A program made the position numbers and the translations under genes. This document shows, piece by piece, positions 16,711-24,484 of a stretch of DNA of 64,000 nucleotides. The notes below the pieces were generated by a model that saw only the letters and a program-made list of their open reading frames with translations, ran no database searches and was not told the DNA's origin. The DNA comes from Actinomycetaceae bacterium TAE3-ERU4 (GTDB taxonomy: Bacteria; Actinomycetota; Actinomycetes; Actinomycetales; Actinomycetaceae). Where the stretch lies: NCBI GenBank assembly GCA_019218365.1, contig JAHUUJ010000002.1, positions 124,001 to 188,000 of the forward strand, in the 5' to 3' direction. The number at the start of each line of letters is the position of its first letter. Positions within the stretch are counted from its first letter, which is position 1.

Positions 16711-17936
16711 GCGTGTGGGATTCTCTAATTGCCCAAGATCAGGCTGTGACTACCTTACAGAAAGCAGCTTTGGGTGCGCGCGCTCGCGTGCGTAAAGCAT
16801 GGGGACAAGAACTCGACAGTATCAGCGAGGATGCGATGCGGGCAATGACTCACGCTTGGTTAGTCACCGGCCCGCCGGGTTCTGGACGTTCTAATGCCGC
16901 TCGTGCATTTGCGGCAGCTTTGGAATGTGAGGGGGAAGTTCCCGGTTGTGGAATATGCGAAGGCTGTAAAAAAACCATGTCCGGGGAACATCCTGACGTA
17001 TTGTTTCTGACCACCGAAAAAGTAACTATTTCGATTGATGAAGTGCGTCAATTGGTAGTGCGAGCCCAGACGGCTCCTTCCGGTGGTCGGTGGCGGGTAA
17101 TTGTTATCGAGGATGCTGACCGCATGTTACCGCTGACAACCAATACGTTGCTAAAAGCAATTGAGGAGCCTCCAGAACGTACCGTGTGGATACTTTGCAC
17201 TCCCTCGCCGCAGGACGTTTTAACTACAATTCGTTCTCGGTGCCGTAGTCTTAACCTTTTGGTTCCGCCACCGCAGATGGTAGCGCAGCTGCTTTTACGA
17301 GAAGGATCTGCCAATAATCCGCAGGTGGCTTTGGAAGCCGCTTTGGCTGCACAATCTCATATTGGGCGTGCGCGTGCACTGGTTAAATCTGAGGCATCTG
17401 TCAGGAAAGAGATTCGTGCCCGCATTGCCCGCGCTGTTTCGGCTCGTAGTGCTGGGCAGGCGGTGCTTGCAGCGCAGGATTTCATGCAGGCTGCCACCGA
17501 TGAAGCAAAAGATTTTAAGGATAATATTGCTCCTTTGGAACTAAATGAGCTACGCCGTGCCTTAGGAATGGAAAAAGGAACTCGTGAATCTGCCTCGCAA
17601 CGGGCGCAGATTAAGGAAAAAATTGAGGAACAAAAGAGTCGAGAAAAGCGAATTGTGCGTGACAATTTGGACTTGACGATGATTGATTTGCTAAGTTTTT
17701 ACCGAGATGTGCTAATTGTGCAGACCGGTGGTGAGGTAGCGTTACTTAATTCTGACTTGGAATCACAAGTAAGATTTGTAGCGGATAATTCCCAACCGCA
17801 GATTACCCTGGCACGAATGGATGCAATTTCGCGGGCACGGGCAAGGTTACGGGCAAATGTTTCACCAAAATTGGTGCTTGAAGCAATGGTGATTTCATTT
17901 ATTCCACCTTTCCGTCCCGGAGAGGTATTCGTGTAA
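16707..17936 (+). CDS. holB: DNA polymerase III delta-prime subunit
   Basis: Clamp-loader subunit of the replicative polymerase. Seen: the AAA+ domain with WLVTGPPGSGRSNAARAFAA (a degenerate P-loop, GPPGSGRS with Arg-Ser replacing Lys-Ser/Thr), the zinc module CEGEVPGCGICEGCKK, the Walker B-like VIVIEDADRM, and sensor 1/SRC region TTIRSRCRSLNL. Length 409 residues. The C-terminal part (PFRPGEVFV) is less conserved. Overlaps tmk upstream by four bases, and its stop shares one base with the next start, so three genes appear translationally linked. Confidence 0.92.
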   Translation: MSVWDSLIAQDQAVTTLQKAALGARARVRKAWGQELDSISEDAMRAMTHAWLVTGPPGSGRSNAARAFAAALECEGEVPGCGICEGCKKTMSGEHPDVLFLTTEKVTISIDEVRQLVVRAQTAPSGGRWRVIVIEDADRMLPLTTNTLLKAIEEPPERTVWILCTPSPQDVLTTIRSRCRSLNLLVPPPQMVAQLLLREGSANNPQVALEAALAAQSHIGRARALVKSEASVRKEIRARIARAVSARSAGQAVLAAQDFMQAATDEAKDFKDNIAPLELNELRRALGMEKGTRESASQRAQIKEKIEEQKSREKRIVRDNLDLTMIDLLSFYRDVLIVQTGGEVALLNSDLESQVRFVADNSQPQITLARMDAISRARARLRANVSPKLVLEAMVISFIPPFRPGEVFV

Positions 17937-19552
17937 TGAAAGTTTTTGGTTTCCGGAAAAGGAAGTGTGAATTGGCTGGTTCTAAAAGGAAGCTCGCGTT
18001 ACGTACCGGAGTAGGGATTCTTGCTGCTTCATCCCTCTTGTTGTCTGCATGTAATATAAACAAGACTTTTGAGTGGGATAGCCATAGCGATATCGAGGAA
18101 GGTAATTCTGCTCCGGCTAAGGATTTTCCTAAGGACTTGGCCAAATACTACGAGCAAGATTTTTCGTGGGGGAACTGCCCAAAAGATTTAGAATCGGCGG
18201 GGGAGAACGTTTCTTGTGCAACATTTAAAGTACCTAAAACGTATGAGGATTTATCGCAGGGAGATCTAAAAATAACTGCCTTGCGTTATGCACGTGACGA
18301 ATCTACGACTCGTCAGTTGCTTGTTAACCCCGGTGGTCCTGGGGGTTCCGCTGTTGATTTTGTTTCAGAAAATGCGAAGCTTCTTTTTCCCAGCAAGATT
18401 CTTGACGAGTTCGCCATCGTGGGAATGGACTCACGTGGAACCAAATGGTCTACTCCCGTTAAATGTGTTTCCGATGCGGAAATTGACCGTCTGAATGCCG
18501 AGAACAGCCCGGATATTTTTACTACCGAAGGGCTGAAAAAAGTTCAAGATCAGATGGGTTGGCTGGGCAAGAAATGTCTAGAGCACGACGACACAATTAA
18601 GTGGGTGGATACTGTTTCCACCGCGCGAGACATGGATGTGTTACGTTACTTGAGCGGGCAGAATAAACTTGACTATCTGGGTTACAGCTACGGGACTCAT
18701 CTAGGTGCCCAGTATGCTGATTTGTTCCCCAATAAGGTAGGGCGGATGGTTCTGGATGGAGCTGTTGATCCCACAATTCCTTTTGGAGAGCTATCGAACC
18801 TACAGATGCAGGGTTTCGCCAAGTCGCTAGAACATTTCGTTGACTGGTGTCATGCGGAAAAGGAAGACTGTTTCCTTGCCGATGGACGCGAGGGTGTAGA
18901 GCAAATAATGGGTTTTGCAAAGCAACTGAAAACTCACCCGTTGCAGGTAGGAAACCGTAAGCTAACCGAATCACTTGCGATTAGCGCTATTTTCGGAGCA
19001 ATGTATTCAACGAACTGGTATTCGACCCTCTATGCTGCTTTGGACGCGGCAATGCGTTCGGGTAACGGTGGGGTAATGCTTAAAATGTCGGATTTAATTA
19101 ATGATCGTTTAGCTGACGGCAGTTATAAGAGTAATCAGCAGGTGGCCTTCCTCGCGATTCATAATTTGGACTATCCCCTTAATGGGGATGCTCAAGCATG
19201 GAAGAAGCAGGCTGAGGAAATGCGCGATAGTGACCCACTGTTCGCTCCCTATTTCGCGGGAGCAGAAGCTGGGCGGATTGAATGGCCGGTGAAACCGGTA
19301 AAGAAAGCCTTGAAACCGCTTTCGGCTAAAGGGGCGCCACCAATTTTGGTAATCGGAACCACCCATGACCCGGCGACACCTTTAGTGATGGCACAAAACT
19401 TGGCTAAACAACTGGATTCTGGAGTGCTGTTAACCGATGAGGGGTGGAATCATACTGCCTATTCTGCCGCGGCTTCTCAATGCATTGTAAATACTGTTGA
19501 TGATTATCTGTTGGACGGGGTAGTTCCGATGTCAGGAAAGACCTGTAAGTAA
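17936..19552 (+). CDS. TAP-like alpha/beta-hydrolase lipoprotein (tripeptidyl aminopeptidase family)
   Basis: Secreted, lipid-anchored serine hydrolase. N-terminal signal with lipobox LSAC (about residues 34-37), then the alpha/beta-hydrolase fold: oxyanion region LLVNPGGPGGSAVDF, nucleophile elbow GYSYGTHLGAQYADLFP with Ser251, and the C-terminal TAP-like domain carrying the acid (IGTTHDPATPL) and His (EGWNHTAYS). This is the family of Streptomyces SlpD/SlpE tripeptidyl aminopeptidases and mycobacterial CaeA/Hip1. The probable role is trimming peptides at the cell surface; exact specificity is unknown. It is coupled to holB (TAATG junction) although functionally unrelated, an arrangement common in this phylum. 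Confidence 0.87.
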   Translation: MKVFGFRKRKCELAGSKRKLALRTGVGILAASSLLLSACNINKTFEWDSHSDIEEGNSAPAKDFPKDLAKYYEQDFSWGNCPKDLESAGENVSCATFKVPKTYEDLSQGDLKITALRYARDESTTRQLLVNPGGPGGSAVDFVSENAKLLFPSKILDEFAIVGMDSRGTKWSTPVKCVSDAEIDRLNAENSPDIFTTEGLKKVQDQMGWLGKKCLEHDDTIKWVDTVSTARDMDVLRYLSGQNKLDYLGYSYGTHLGAQYADLFPNKVGRMVLDGAVDPTIPFGELSNLQMQGFAKSLEHFVDWCHAEKEDCFLADGREGVEQIMGFAKQLKTHPLQVGNRKLTESLAISAIFGAMYSTNWYSTLYAALDAAMRSGNGGVMLKMSDLINDRLADGSYKSNQQVAFLAIHNLDYPLNGDAQAWKKQAEEMRDSDPLFAPYFAGAEAGRIEWPVKPVKKALKPLSAKGAPPILVIGTTHDPATPLVMAQNLAKQLDSGVLLTDEGWNHTAYSAAASQCIVNTVDDYLLDGVVPMSGKTCK

Positions 19553-19565
19553 GGTATGTTTCGAG

Positions 19566-19589
19566 CACTACATTTGCGTTAATGTAGTG
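19566..19589 (+). terminator. Hairpin after the TAP-like gene
   Basis: CACTACATT/AATGTAGTG with a six-base loop starts 14 bases after the stop codon. No T-run follows. Likely the end of the tmk operon. Confidence 0.5.
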
Positions 19590-19628
19590 GATTGGTTAAA
19601 GTACCTACGTTGTCCAAAAGAGGGCAGT

Positions 19629-19701
19629 GCCAACTTAGCTCAGTCGGTAGAGCAATTCACTCGTAATGAATAGGTCGCGGGTTCGATTCCCGCAGTTGGC
19701 T
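19629..19701 (+). tRNA. tRNA-Thr (anticodon CGT)
   Basis: Cloverleaf with acceptor GCCAACT (19629-19635) pairing with AGTTGGC (19694-19700), discriminator T at 19701. The D-arm is AGCTCAGTCGGTAGAGC, the anticodon loop CTCGTAA has anticodon CGT (19662-19664), and the T arm is GCGGG TTCGATT CCCGC. CCA is not encoded. It decodes ACG. Confidence 0.96.
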
Positions 19702-19728
19702 CAGAAAGCACCAACGGTGCCGGAAGAC

Positions 19729-19757
19729 AACCCTCGATGGTTTTGCCATCGGGGGTT
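19729..19757 (+). terminator. Hairpin after tRNA-Thr
   Basis: Twelve-base arms (19729-19740, 19746-19757; one G-U pair) around TTTTG, followed by ACTTTCT. Probable tRNA terminator. Confidence 0.7.
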
Positions 19758-20369
19758 ACTTTCTGCTCAAAATAGGCATAGCGGATTCCAGAACCGTCAA
19801 GAGCATAATCTCAAAGAGAGTTATTTTTACCTAGAACCTAGTTTTAGAAACTCTAAATATGTTATGGATACTAATTTGGAAACCATGCGGATTGTAGGCG
19901 TCGCTGATTTACGCAAGATTGATTAAGCTCTAAATATTCTTGCGGAAGTGAAATTTCGCTTAAATATGACAGAAGATAAGCAAATATTCCTTATAAAATT
20001 GAGGATATTCCCTAGAGATTGTTAATTTAGACTGAAAATAATGTAGGGAAATACAAATTTTTTTTAGTCTATAAAAGATATTAGCCTGATTTATGTATTT
20101 AAAAAGCATTATGTAAATTTCTTAATAAATGAAACTTATATACATAATTGCTTAGTAATTAATTTTTATAGCCTGAACTAAATATGCTTATTAGTAAAAG
20201 TATGCAAAATACAATTGCATATTTTGCGCGTAAGTTATTTTTTTGGGGGGTTCCCAAATCTACTTTGACTTGGGAACCCCCGCGCAGCGCTGCAAAACTG
20301 GGAGAGCCGTTTCCGCTCATTCCTCTGGAGAGAATCTTCTTTTGAAAATAGGTGAGAGCCGGAAGGGGA
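19758..20369. other. AT-rich gene-free stretch after tRNA-Thr
   Basis: No credible gene is visible. The sequence is markedly more A+T-rich than the flanks, with many stop codons in all frames. The only strong structure is the hairpin at 20246-20281 with an adjoining GCAGCGCTGC palindrome (20284-20293). The position directly after a tRNA gene and the composition suggest decayed acquired DNA, but no integrase or attachment-site repeat is seen. Confidence 0.5.
20246..20281. repeat. Strong inverted repeat with T-tract on its left
   Basis: Perfect 12-base arms (GGGGGTTCCCAA at 20246-20257 and its complement at 20270-20281) with a 12-base loop. Seven T residues precede it on the plus strand instead of following it, so it does not look like an ordinary terminator for either strand. 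It may be a dispersed genomic repeat or an end of a small mobile element. Confidence 0.55.
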
Positions 20370-20939
20370 TTATTCGTCTTCCTTATCCTTGCGGAAACGG
20401 TCCAAAGCTTTTGGGATGTCTCCCTTAAGTAGAATGGAAACTTTATCAACGATATGGGCTGGTTCTTCCTTCATCTCGTTTTTAATCCATTCAAGTAGAA
20501 GTCCGATAAAGGCAAATTTATAAAAGTTTGCAATAAATCGTTTATCTTCTTCCGATACATTCATTCCTTCAGATTCGCTTTCTACAATTTCGTAGATGAA
20601 ATTGAAAGCTAGTCCGTAAAGGAAATCCTCAATTTTTTCTCGGGATAAAGAATGGTAGCAGCGTGTAACAAAATTTTTGTTCTCCAGCATTGCTTCAAAC
20701 AATTGCAAAAAGCCTTGCTGCCAAGTTCGATAGAGGGGCTTTCCTTGAATAGCTCTTGTTGCGCCCATAGCCCAGGCCCAGTCCAATAATTCGTAAATGT
20801 TGGAGAAGTGGTAGTAGAACGTCATGCGGCTAACGCCTGCGTTATCTGCAATATCTTGAATCGTTACTTTGTCTAGCGGCTTGTCCTTTAACACTTCTTT
20901 AAGAGCCGATAATAAGGCTCGTTTTGTAATGTCAGCCAT
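20370..20939 (-). CDS. TetR-family regulator (DhaS-like)
   Basis: A 189-residue DNA-binding protein. The N-terminal helix-turn-helix is clear: VTIQDIADNAGVSRMTFYYH, followed by FSNIYELLDWAW. The C-terminal ligand domain has the pattern of the DhaS/TetR_C_8 group (FIANFYKFAFIGLLLEWIKN near residue 140), a group that includes activators of dihydroxyacetone kinase and regulators of transport genes. AAGGAG lies before the ATG at 20939. The gene is A+T-rich, stands alone in a gene-poor stretch, and no obvious target operon is next to it. A TACATATGTA palindrome at 20995-21004 in its upstream region may be its own operator. Possibly horizontally acquired. Confidence 0.85.
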   Translation of the reverse strand: MADITKRALLSALKEVLKDKPLDKVTIQDIADNAGVSRMTFYYHFSNIYELLDWAWAMGATRAIQGKPLYRTWQQGFLQLFEAMLENKNFVTRCYHSLSREKIEDFLYGLAFNFIYEIVESESEGMNVSEEDKRFIANFYKFAFIGLLLEWIKNEMKEEPAHIVDKVSILLKGDIPKALDRFRKDKEDE

Positions 20940-21603
20940 GCTTGTAATTCTCCTTGAATCGAGCTGCGATTATATACACAACACTTAATAACCTTACATA
21001 TGTATATTTTTGGTTAAACTTGCAAGATTTTAATTTTTTATGAAATTAAGCCATTTTCTTACAAAATTTAACATTAGAGCAAGATCCTAACTGTTGTATA
21101 TTTATTGTTTGTTTTACTCTGCAGCGGTTAGTTACAACCTATCAAAAAGTTTGAGCAAAACGAAATCAAATGCCTGATATTTCAGCGTTTTGCGCAAAAT
21201 GAACTTCTTTTAAGCTGTTAGGGGGAAAATTCTCATATTAAGGCGCGAAAATGCCGCTCTTCTGCTTTGTGAAATGTTGATGAACTTGGATTTCATTAGG
21301 CAAATATCTGCTTTGGATTAAATAAAGTGGTGAACTTAATTTTCTTTAAACTGGATTTTCTTTGCGATTTAGCGATTTTGTGAGGGAGGGGTTGGAGTGT
21401 TGCCCATTTTTTCTGAAAACCTTTAGCGGTTTTGTTTGTGTTTGGAGGCTCCTTTGGGCTTTGGGGGAAAATAGGTTATTAGTTATTTTTTGTGAATTAG
21501 GACTAAAGTTATTTTCTGGTAAGTTCTCTTGGTTTTTATGGTCACAAAATAGTATCTGTCAGCATATTGGCTTGTTTGATGATCATGGTTCCTGTTAGCC
21601 TTT
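20940..21603. other. AT-rich gene-poor stretch upstream of the metal importer
   Basis: About 660 bases with no convincing gene. It holds the promoter region of the TetR gene, a TACATATGTA palindrome (20995-21004), and a cluster of GCAAAA/TTTTGC motifs (21155-21199) including the perfect palindrome TTTTGCGCAAAA (21188-21199). A 78-codon plus-strand frame at 21362-21598 (Phe/Leu/Trp-rich) lacks a ribosome site and I do not call it. Confidence 0.5.
20995..21004. promoter_or_regulatory. Possible TetR operator
   Basis: Perfect palindrome TACATATGTA, 56 bases upstream of the TetR-family start codon. Autoregulation at such sites is common for the family; no direct evidence. Confidence 0.35.
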
Positions 21604-21622
21604 CTAGGTTAGGGAAGCCTAA
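21604..21622. promoter_or_regulatory. DtxR/IdeR/MntR-like metal box
   Basis: CTAGGTTAGGGAAGCCTAA matches the 19-base DtxR/IdeR consensus (TTAGGTTAGSCTAACCTAA) at 15 positions and contains GTTAGG/CCTAAC inverted arms. It lies 33 bases before the start codon of the metal-binding lipoprotein, so Fe2+- or Mn2+-dependent repression of the importer is expected. Confidence 0.75.
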
Positions 21623-21654
21623 CATTAGTATTAACACGAAAACTGGAGGTTTAC

Positions 21655-22617
21655 GTGCGCTCGAAGAAACTATTGAGCCTAGCTGCTGTTGTAATGACCG
21701 CAAGCGTCGCGCTTGCAGGTTGCTCAACCGAGACTGCGAAGAAAGACGCTAAGATGACCGCTGAAGCTCCTGCTCAGCTGGAAATCGTTGCTACTACCGG
21801 CTACCTCGGAGATGCTATTAAGAACATTGCACCCGACGCCAAGGTTAACGTTCTAGTTAAGCCCGGCGGCGACCCGCACACTCAGGAACTTACCACCAAG
21901 GACACCGAGGCTATCGAAAAGGCTAACTTGGTAGTATGGACTTCCCACGACATGGAACACAAAATGATGGGTCAGTTCGATAAGATGGGCGACCGTCAGC
22001 TTCCTGCCGCTGAAGGTGAAGACATTAAGCCGATGCTCCTGCCCTGGGAAGAAGACGGCAAGGTCGAAGGTAACGACCCCCACGTTTGGAACTCTCCTGA
22101 CATCTGGATGAAGGTTGTTACCCACATTTCCAACAAACTAGGCAAGATTGACCCGGCAAACGCCAGCAAGTACGCTGCTAATGCCGAGGCTTACAACAAG
22201 AAGATTGCCGACGCCAAGGAAAAAGCTCAAAAAGAATTTGACAAGATTCCTGTCGAAAACCGTGTGCTTGTAACCGGTCACGACGCCTTTAACTACCTTG
22301 GTAAGACCTTCAACATCGACATTCACGCTACCGACTTTGTTACCTCGGAATCTGAAATGTCGGCTACCCAGCTAGACGAACTGGCTACCACCATTGCCAA
22401 CAAGAAGGTTCCTTACATCTTCCTTGACAACCTGAAGAACCCCAAGGCAATTGAAAACCTGCAGAAGGCTGTTAAGGCTAAGGGCTGGGACGTGAAGGTA
22501 TCCGATCAGGAACTCTTCGCAGACACCCTCGGTACCGAAGCTCCGCTAGACACCTACCTTGGTGCTTTCCAGCACAACGCTGAAGCAATTGCCAAGGGTC
22601 TGTCGGGCCAGAAGTAA
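21655..22617 (+). CDS. Metal ABC transporter substrate-binding lipoprotein (cluster A-I, TroA/MntA type)
   Basis: Captures Mn2+, Zn2+ or Fe2+ outside the cell. GTG start at 21655 with a GGAGG site; lipobox LAGC at about residues 19-22. The metal ligands of the family are recognisable: His in GGDPHTQEL, His in NDPHVW, and further His/Asp in VLVTGHDAFNYLG and the C-terminal half. There is no His-rich loop of the ZnuA type, which together with the DtxR-like box and two permease genes favours manganese or iron over zinc. Length 320 residues is normal. First gene of a four-gene operon. Confidence 0.9.
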   Translation: MRSKKLLSLAAVVMTASVALAGCSTETAKKDAKMTAEAPAQLEIVATTGYLGDAIKNIAPDAKVNVLVKPGGDPHTQELTTKDTEAIEKANLVVWTSHDMEHKMMGQFDKMGDRQLPAAEGEDIKPMLLPWEEDGKVEGNDPHVWNSPDIWMKVVTHISNKLGKIDPANASKYAANAEAYNKKIADAKEKAQKEFDKIPVENRVLVTGHDAFNYLGKTFNIDIHATDFVTSESEMSATQLDELATTIANKKVPYIFLDNLKNPKAIENLQKAVKAKGWDVKVSDQELFADTLGTEAPLDTYLGAFQHNAEAIAKGLSGQK

Positions 22618-22676
22618 AACTAAGCCATTGGCTTTTCCCCAGTCGACCTTTCGTCTTGCCTAAGGAATATAACTAA

Positions 22677-23423
22677 ATGACTAAAAATGCTCTAAGTGTC
22701 ACTGATTTATCGGTGGCCTACCATGACCTCGTGGTACTTAAAGGTGCAAATCTAAGCGTACCGGAGGGTGAAGTTATCGCTCTCTTGGGGCCCAATGGGG
22801 CAGGAAAATCAACACTTCTTAAAGCCTGCATGGGGTTATTGCCCCCGCTGGCAGGAGAGGTGTCGTTCTTCGGACAGCCATTAAATAAAGTGCGTAAGCG
22901 TGTTGGTTATATGCCGCAGGCAGCGGAGGTCGACTGGGATTTCCCAACAACCGTTTTAGATACGGTAATTATGGGATCTTATGGAAAACTTGGGTGGCTT
23001 CGTCGCCCCGGTGCAGAAGTTAAAGCAGCAGCCATGAAAGCGCTGGAAAAAGTAGGAATCCCAGAACTGGCTTCACGCCAGATTTCCCAGCTATCGGGGG
23101 GACAGAAACAGCGTACATTCATGGCTCGTATCCTCACCCAAGATCCAGATTTATTCGTCATGGATGAACCCTTTGCTGGAGTAGACGCAGCCTCGGAACG
23201 GGCTATTACTAGCGTTTTGCGAGAGCTCAAAGAAGCGGGCAAAACCATCATCATCGTTCATCACGACCTGTCTACGGTAAAAAACTTCTGTTCTTGGGTT
23301 GCGCTTCTCGGGGGCGGAAAAGTTATGGAAGCCGGTCCAATCGAAGAAGTCTTTCGTGCAGAAACCGTCGCCAAAGCCTACGGGATTGACGGTTCCCTCT
23401 TTGAAAGTGAAGGCAAGGGGTAA
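22677..23423 (+). CDS. Metal ABC transporter ATP-binding protein
   Basis: Energises the metal importer. Walker A LLGPNGAGKSTLLKA, Q-loop GYMPQAAEVDW, signature LSGGQKQRTFMAR, Walker B LFVMDEPFAGVD and the H-loop IVHHDLS are all present. The VGYMPQ...VDWDFP pattern is typical of the Mn/Zn/Fe (TroB/MntB/ZnuC) ATPases. Length 248 residues. Its stop codon shares one base with the ATG of the first permease, so the genes are coupled. Confidence 0.95.
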   Translation: MTKNALSVTDLSVAYHDLVVLKGANLSVPEGEVIALLGPNGAGKSTLLKACMGLLPPLAGEVSFFGQPLNKVRKRVGYMPQAAEVDWDFPTTVLDTVIMGSYGKLGWLRRPGAEVKAAAMKALEKVGIPELASRQISQLSGGQKQRTFMARILTQDPDLFVMDEPFAGVDAASERAITSVLRELKEAGKTIIIVHHDLSTVKNFCSWVALLGGGKVMEAGPIEEVFRAETVAKAYGIDGSLFESEGKG

Positions 23424-24472
23424 TGCTTTCACACCTGCTTATCGGAAATTACCCGGGTCTAGAAACAGGGATTTTACCCCTCCTAAACGATGTAACTCTT
23501 ACGGAGATGTTCACAAACTACATCTACCGTACGGTTGCCTTAGGAACTGCCATCATCGGCGGGTGTTCCGGCGCAATCGGCTGCCTACTTTACCTGCGTA
23601 AACAATCTCTGTTATCCGACGTGGTTGGACACTCCGCTATCGCTGGGGTAATGGCAGCTTTCGCCGTAGCGACAGTATTTTTAAATATAGACGGACGCTC
23701 AATGCTGGTTCTAACCATTGGAGCGCTAATTTCCTCGCTTGTTTCCGTGCTGATGACAGAGTGGATCACCCGTCACTCTAAGCTCAGCCAAGACGCTGCC
23801 ATGTCAATTTGTCTGGCTCTATTTTACGGGCTGGGAATTACCGGATTACACCTAATTACCCACTCGACTCTGCCCAACCGCGGAGGAATTAAAGACTACA
23901 TGTTCGGTAAAGCCACTTCGCTTTCCGACGATGATGTACACGTCATGTTCCTATTGGCCCTGGGCGTCATAATCGTAGTTATGGTGCTGTGGAAAGAAAT
24001 CAAACTTTTCATTTTCGATCCAGTGCTGGCTGCAACCTCGGGCTTTAAATCTTCAATCCTTACCCCTATTTTGCTTACCTGTGCCACCATTTCAATTGTC
24101 ATCGGGGTTAAAGCCGTAGGACTTATCCTGATGGTGGCATTCGCGATTATGCCCGCAGCCTCGGCCCGGCAATGGACTAAACGCCTTTCAACGATGGTTG
24201 TGCTTGCGGCGTTTATTGGAATGACGTGCGCACTTATGGGAACCTATATTTCAATTCGTATTGGTAAAGTTCCAACCGGTCCAGTAATCGTAATTCTGCT
24301 CTTCTTAGTATTTGTAATCTCGATGATTGCTCCTCCAGAGCGTTCCGTCTTGCGACGAGTTATTAAACGCAATCAAATTCGAGGCCGTCTTAACCGTGAT
24401 TTAGCAGCCGTAGCACAAAACGCTAGTCAAGAATCATCGGCAAAGACCAATCAAAGCGGCAACGCAAACTAG
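23423..24472 (+). CDS. Metal ABC transporter permease 1 (ABC-3 family)
   Basis: Integral membrane subunit of the Mn/Zn/Fe importer. About eight to nine membrane helices; family landmarks include RKQSLLSDVVGHSAIAGV, KSSILTPILLTC and LMVAFAIMPAASAR. Length 349 residues, longer than most ABC-3 permeases because of a cytoplasmic tail of about 50 residues rich in Arg/Asn/Ser (RRVIKRNQIRGRLNRDLA). Together with the next gene it gives the two-permease arrangement of Treponema TroCD and Bacillus MntCD, where the two proteins form a heterodimer. Confidence 0.92.
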   Translation: MLSHLLIGNYPGLETGILPLLNDVTLTEMFTNYIYRTVALGTAIIGGCSGAIGCLLYLRKQSLLSDVVGHSAIAGVMAAFAVATVFLNIDGRSMLVLTIGALISSLVSVLMTEWITRHSKLSQDAAMSICLALFYGLGITGLHLITHSTLPNRGGIKDYMFGKATSLSDDDVHVMFLLALGVIIVVMVLWKEIKLFIFDPVLAATSGFKSSILTPILLTCATISIVIGVKAVGLILMVAFAIMPAASARQWTKRLSTMVVLAAFIGMTCALMGTYISIRIGKVPTGPVIVILLFLVFVISMIAPPERSVLRRVIKRNQIRGRLNRDLAAVAQNASQESSAKTNQSGNAN

Positions 24473-24484
24473 GGAGGAACTTAA

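Noticed and set aside
19666-19926. 86-codon plus-strand frame starting inside tRNA-Thr
   Set aside because: It starts in the tRNA, lacks a ribosome site and has no recognisable protein features.
20159-20449. 96-codon minus-strand frame across the large hairpin and the TetR 3' end
   Set aside because: It overlaps the TetR gene in another frame and translates the hairpin; the hydrophobic tail is probably chance in AT-rich DNA.
21362-21598. 78-codon plus-strand frame before the metal importer
   Set aside because: No ribosome site; the Phe/Leu/Trp-rich composition is what AT-rich, T-skewed DNA gives by chance.
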